A stretch of 7,345 nucleotides of DNA from NCBI GenBank assembly GCA_002372465.1, contig DFGW01000201.1, positions 1-7,345 of the forward strand, in the 5' to 3' direction. The translations under genes and the position numbers were made by a program. Under the pieces are notes generated by a model. The model was not told the DNA's origin. It was given only the letters and a program-made list of their open reading frames with translations, and searched no databases. This document shows, piece by piece, positions 6,722-7,345 of the stretch (the stretch's first letter is position 1; every line of letters begins with the position of its first letter). The DNA is from Butyrivibrio sp. UBA3740 (GTDB taxonomy: Bacteria > Bacillota > Clostridia > Lachnospirales > Lachnospiraceae).

Positions 6722-7345
6722 ATGAAATTCTTTATCGACACAGCCAATATTGATGAGATCAGAAAAGCAAATGACATGGGCGTTATTTGCGGAGTAACAA
6801 CAAACCCTTCTCTTATCGCCAAGGAAGGTCGCGATGTTTATGAGGTAGTAAAAGAGATCGCTTCTATAGTAGACGGACCTATCAGTGGTGAGGTAAAGGC
6901 TACTACTGTTGATGCTGAGGGCATGATCGCTGAAGGAAGAGAAATCGCTAAGCTTCACAAGAACATGGTTGTTAAGATCCCTATGACTGTTGAGGGACTT
7001 AAGGCTTGCAAGGTTCTTTCCAGCGAAGGAATCAAGGTAAACATGACACTTATCTTCACAGCTAACCAGGCTCTTCTTTGCGCTAGAGCAGGCGCTGCAT
7101 TTGTAAGTCCATTCCTCGGAAGACTTGATGACATCAGTGTTCGTGGAACAGACCTTATCTCTGAGGTAGCTGAGATCTTCAATCTTCACAACATCGAGAC
7201 AGAGATCATTGCAGCTTCAATCCGTCATCCTATGCATGTTACAGACTGTGCTCTTGCAGGTGCTGACATTGCAACTGTTCCTTACAAGGTTATAGAGCAG
7301 ATGACACATCACCCTCTTACAGATCAGGGTATCGAGAAGTTCCAG
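6722..7345 (+). CDS. tal: Transaldolase of the TalC/FSA small-aldolase family, cut by the right edge
   Basis: The visible 208 residues nearly complete a protein of the roughly 212-220-residue TalC/fructose-6-phosphate aldolase subfamily, a cytosolic TIM-barrel class I aldolase. Its start [16 protein letters not shown] and the segment [13 protein letters not shown] (24-36) are family hallmarks. The Schiff-base lysine is K85 in VVKIPMT (83-89), the same number as in E. coli FSA. Residue 131, in [10 protein letters not shown], is Phe where FSA has Tyr131. Phe at this site is the transaldolase state (F178 of TalB), so the predicted reaction is dihydroxyacetone transfer between sedoheptulose-7-phosphate and glyceraldehyde-3-phosphate in the non-oxidative pentose phosphate pathway. 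The ATG has a good AAAGGAG site and its own promoter. Codon use is markedly biased (many CTT, AAG and ATC codons), consistent with high expression. It is transcribed divergently from the pseudo-ATPase. Confidence 0.93.
   Translation, partial: MKFFIDTANIDEIRKANDMGVICGVTTNPSLIAKEGRDVYEVVKEIASIVDGPISGEVKATTVDAEGMIAEGREIAKLHKNMVVKIPMTVEGLKACKVLSSEGIKVNMTLIFTANQALLCARAGAAFVSPFLGRLDDISVRGTDLISEVAEIFNLHNIETEIIAASIRHPMHVTDCALAGADIATVPYKVIEQMTHHPLTDQGIEKFQ

Noticed and set aside
6611..7189. 192-codon open frame on the minus strand opposite the transaldolase gene
   Set aside because: It lies antisense to a well-conserved TalC protein, has no recognisable domain, is Ser/Cys-rich and lacks a good ribosome binding site. 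The strong codon bias of the sense gene explains the absence of stops.

Overview
The window looks like chromosomal DNA of a low-to-moderate GC Firmicute, most likely a Lachnospiraceae member such as Butyrivibrio or Pseudobutyrivibrio. That placement rests on AT-rich intergenic DNA, AGGAGG-type ribosome binding sites, TGn-extended -10 promoters, and the flavour of the DUF1292, GluRS and TalC proteins. It is an inference, because no rRNA or other phylogenetic marker is present. I see no tRNA, CRISPR array, insertion sequence or phage signature.

Layout. Positions 1-554 (minus) hold the N-terminal part of a GH13/CBM48 debranching enzyme (isoamylase/GlgX/pullulanase group) that runs off the left edge. 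A 140-bp divergent promoter region separates it from a small acidic DUF1292 protein at 695-1054 (plus). A leftward cluster then occupies 6601 to 958 on the minus strand, in transcription order: an N-terminally truncated and apparently inactive heavy-metal P-type ATPase (6601-4910), dUTPase dut (4854-4417), glutamyl-tRNA synthetase gltX (4387-2906) and a UvrD/Rep-type helicase (2916-958). A 120-bp divergent promoter region follows, and then a TalC/FSA-type transaldolase on the plus strand from 6722, cut by the right edge a few residues before its expected end.

How the genes relate. dut, gltX and the helicase are tightly spaced (29-bp gap, then an 11-bp overlap) and probably form one operon of nucleotide-pool, translation and DNA-maintenance functions. 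A good promoter overlaps the ATPase stop codon, so dut-gltX-helicase can be expressed without the ATPase. The two sugar-related genes at the edges face away from this cluster.

Most interesting points. (1) The P-type ATPase has lost the catalytic Asp (DKTGT to NKTGT), the GDGxND hinge motif, the first Cys of the CPC metal site and all N-terminal transmembrane helices. It is nevertheless an intact 563-codon reading frame with its own promoter, so it looks like a pseudo-ATPase kept for another purpose. (2) That promoter puts the predicted transcription start on the A of the ATG, suggesting a leaderless mRNA. (3) The helicase and DUF1292 genes overlap tail-to-tail by 97 bp, in a phase where every Asp/Glu codon of one reads as a Ser codon in the other, which explains the helicase's Ser-rich tail. 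(4) Both dut and the helicase probably start at TTG codons. (5) The transaldolase carries Phe131, the residue that separates transaldolases from fructose-6-phosphate aldolases.
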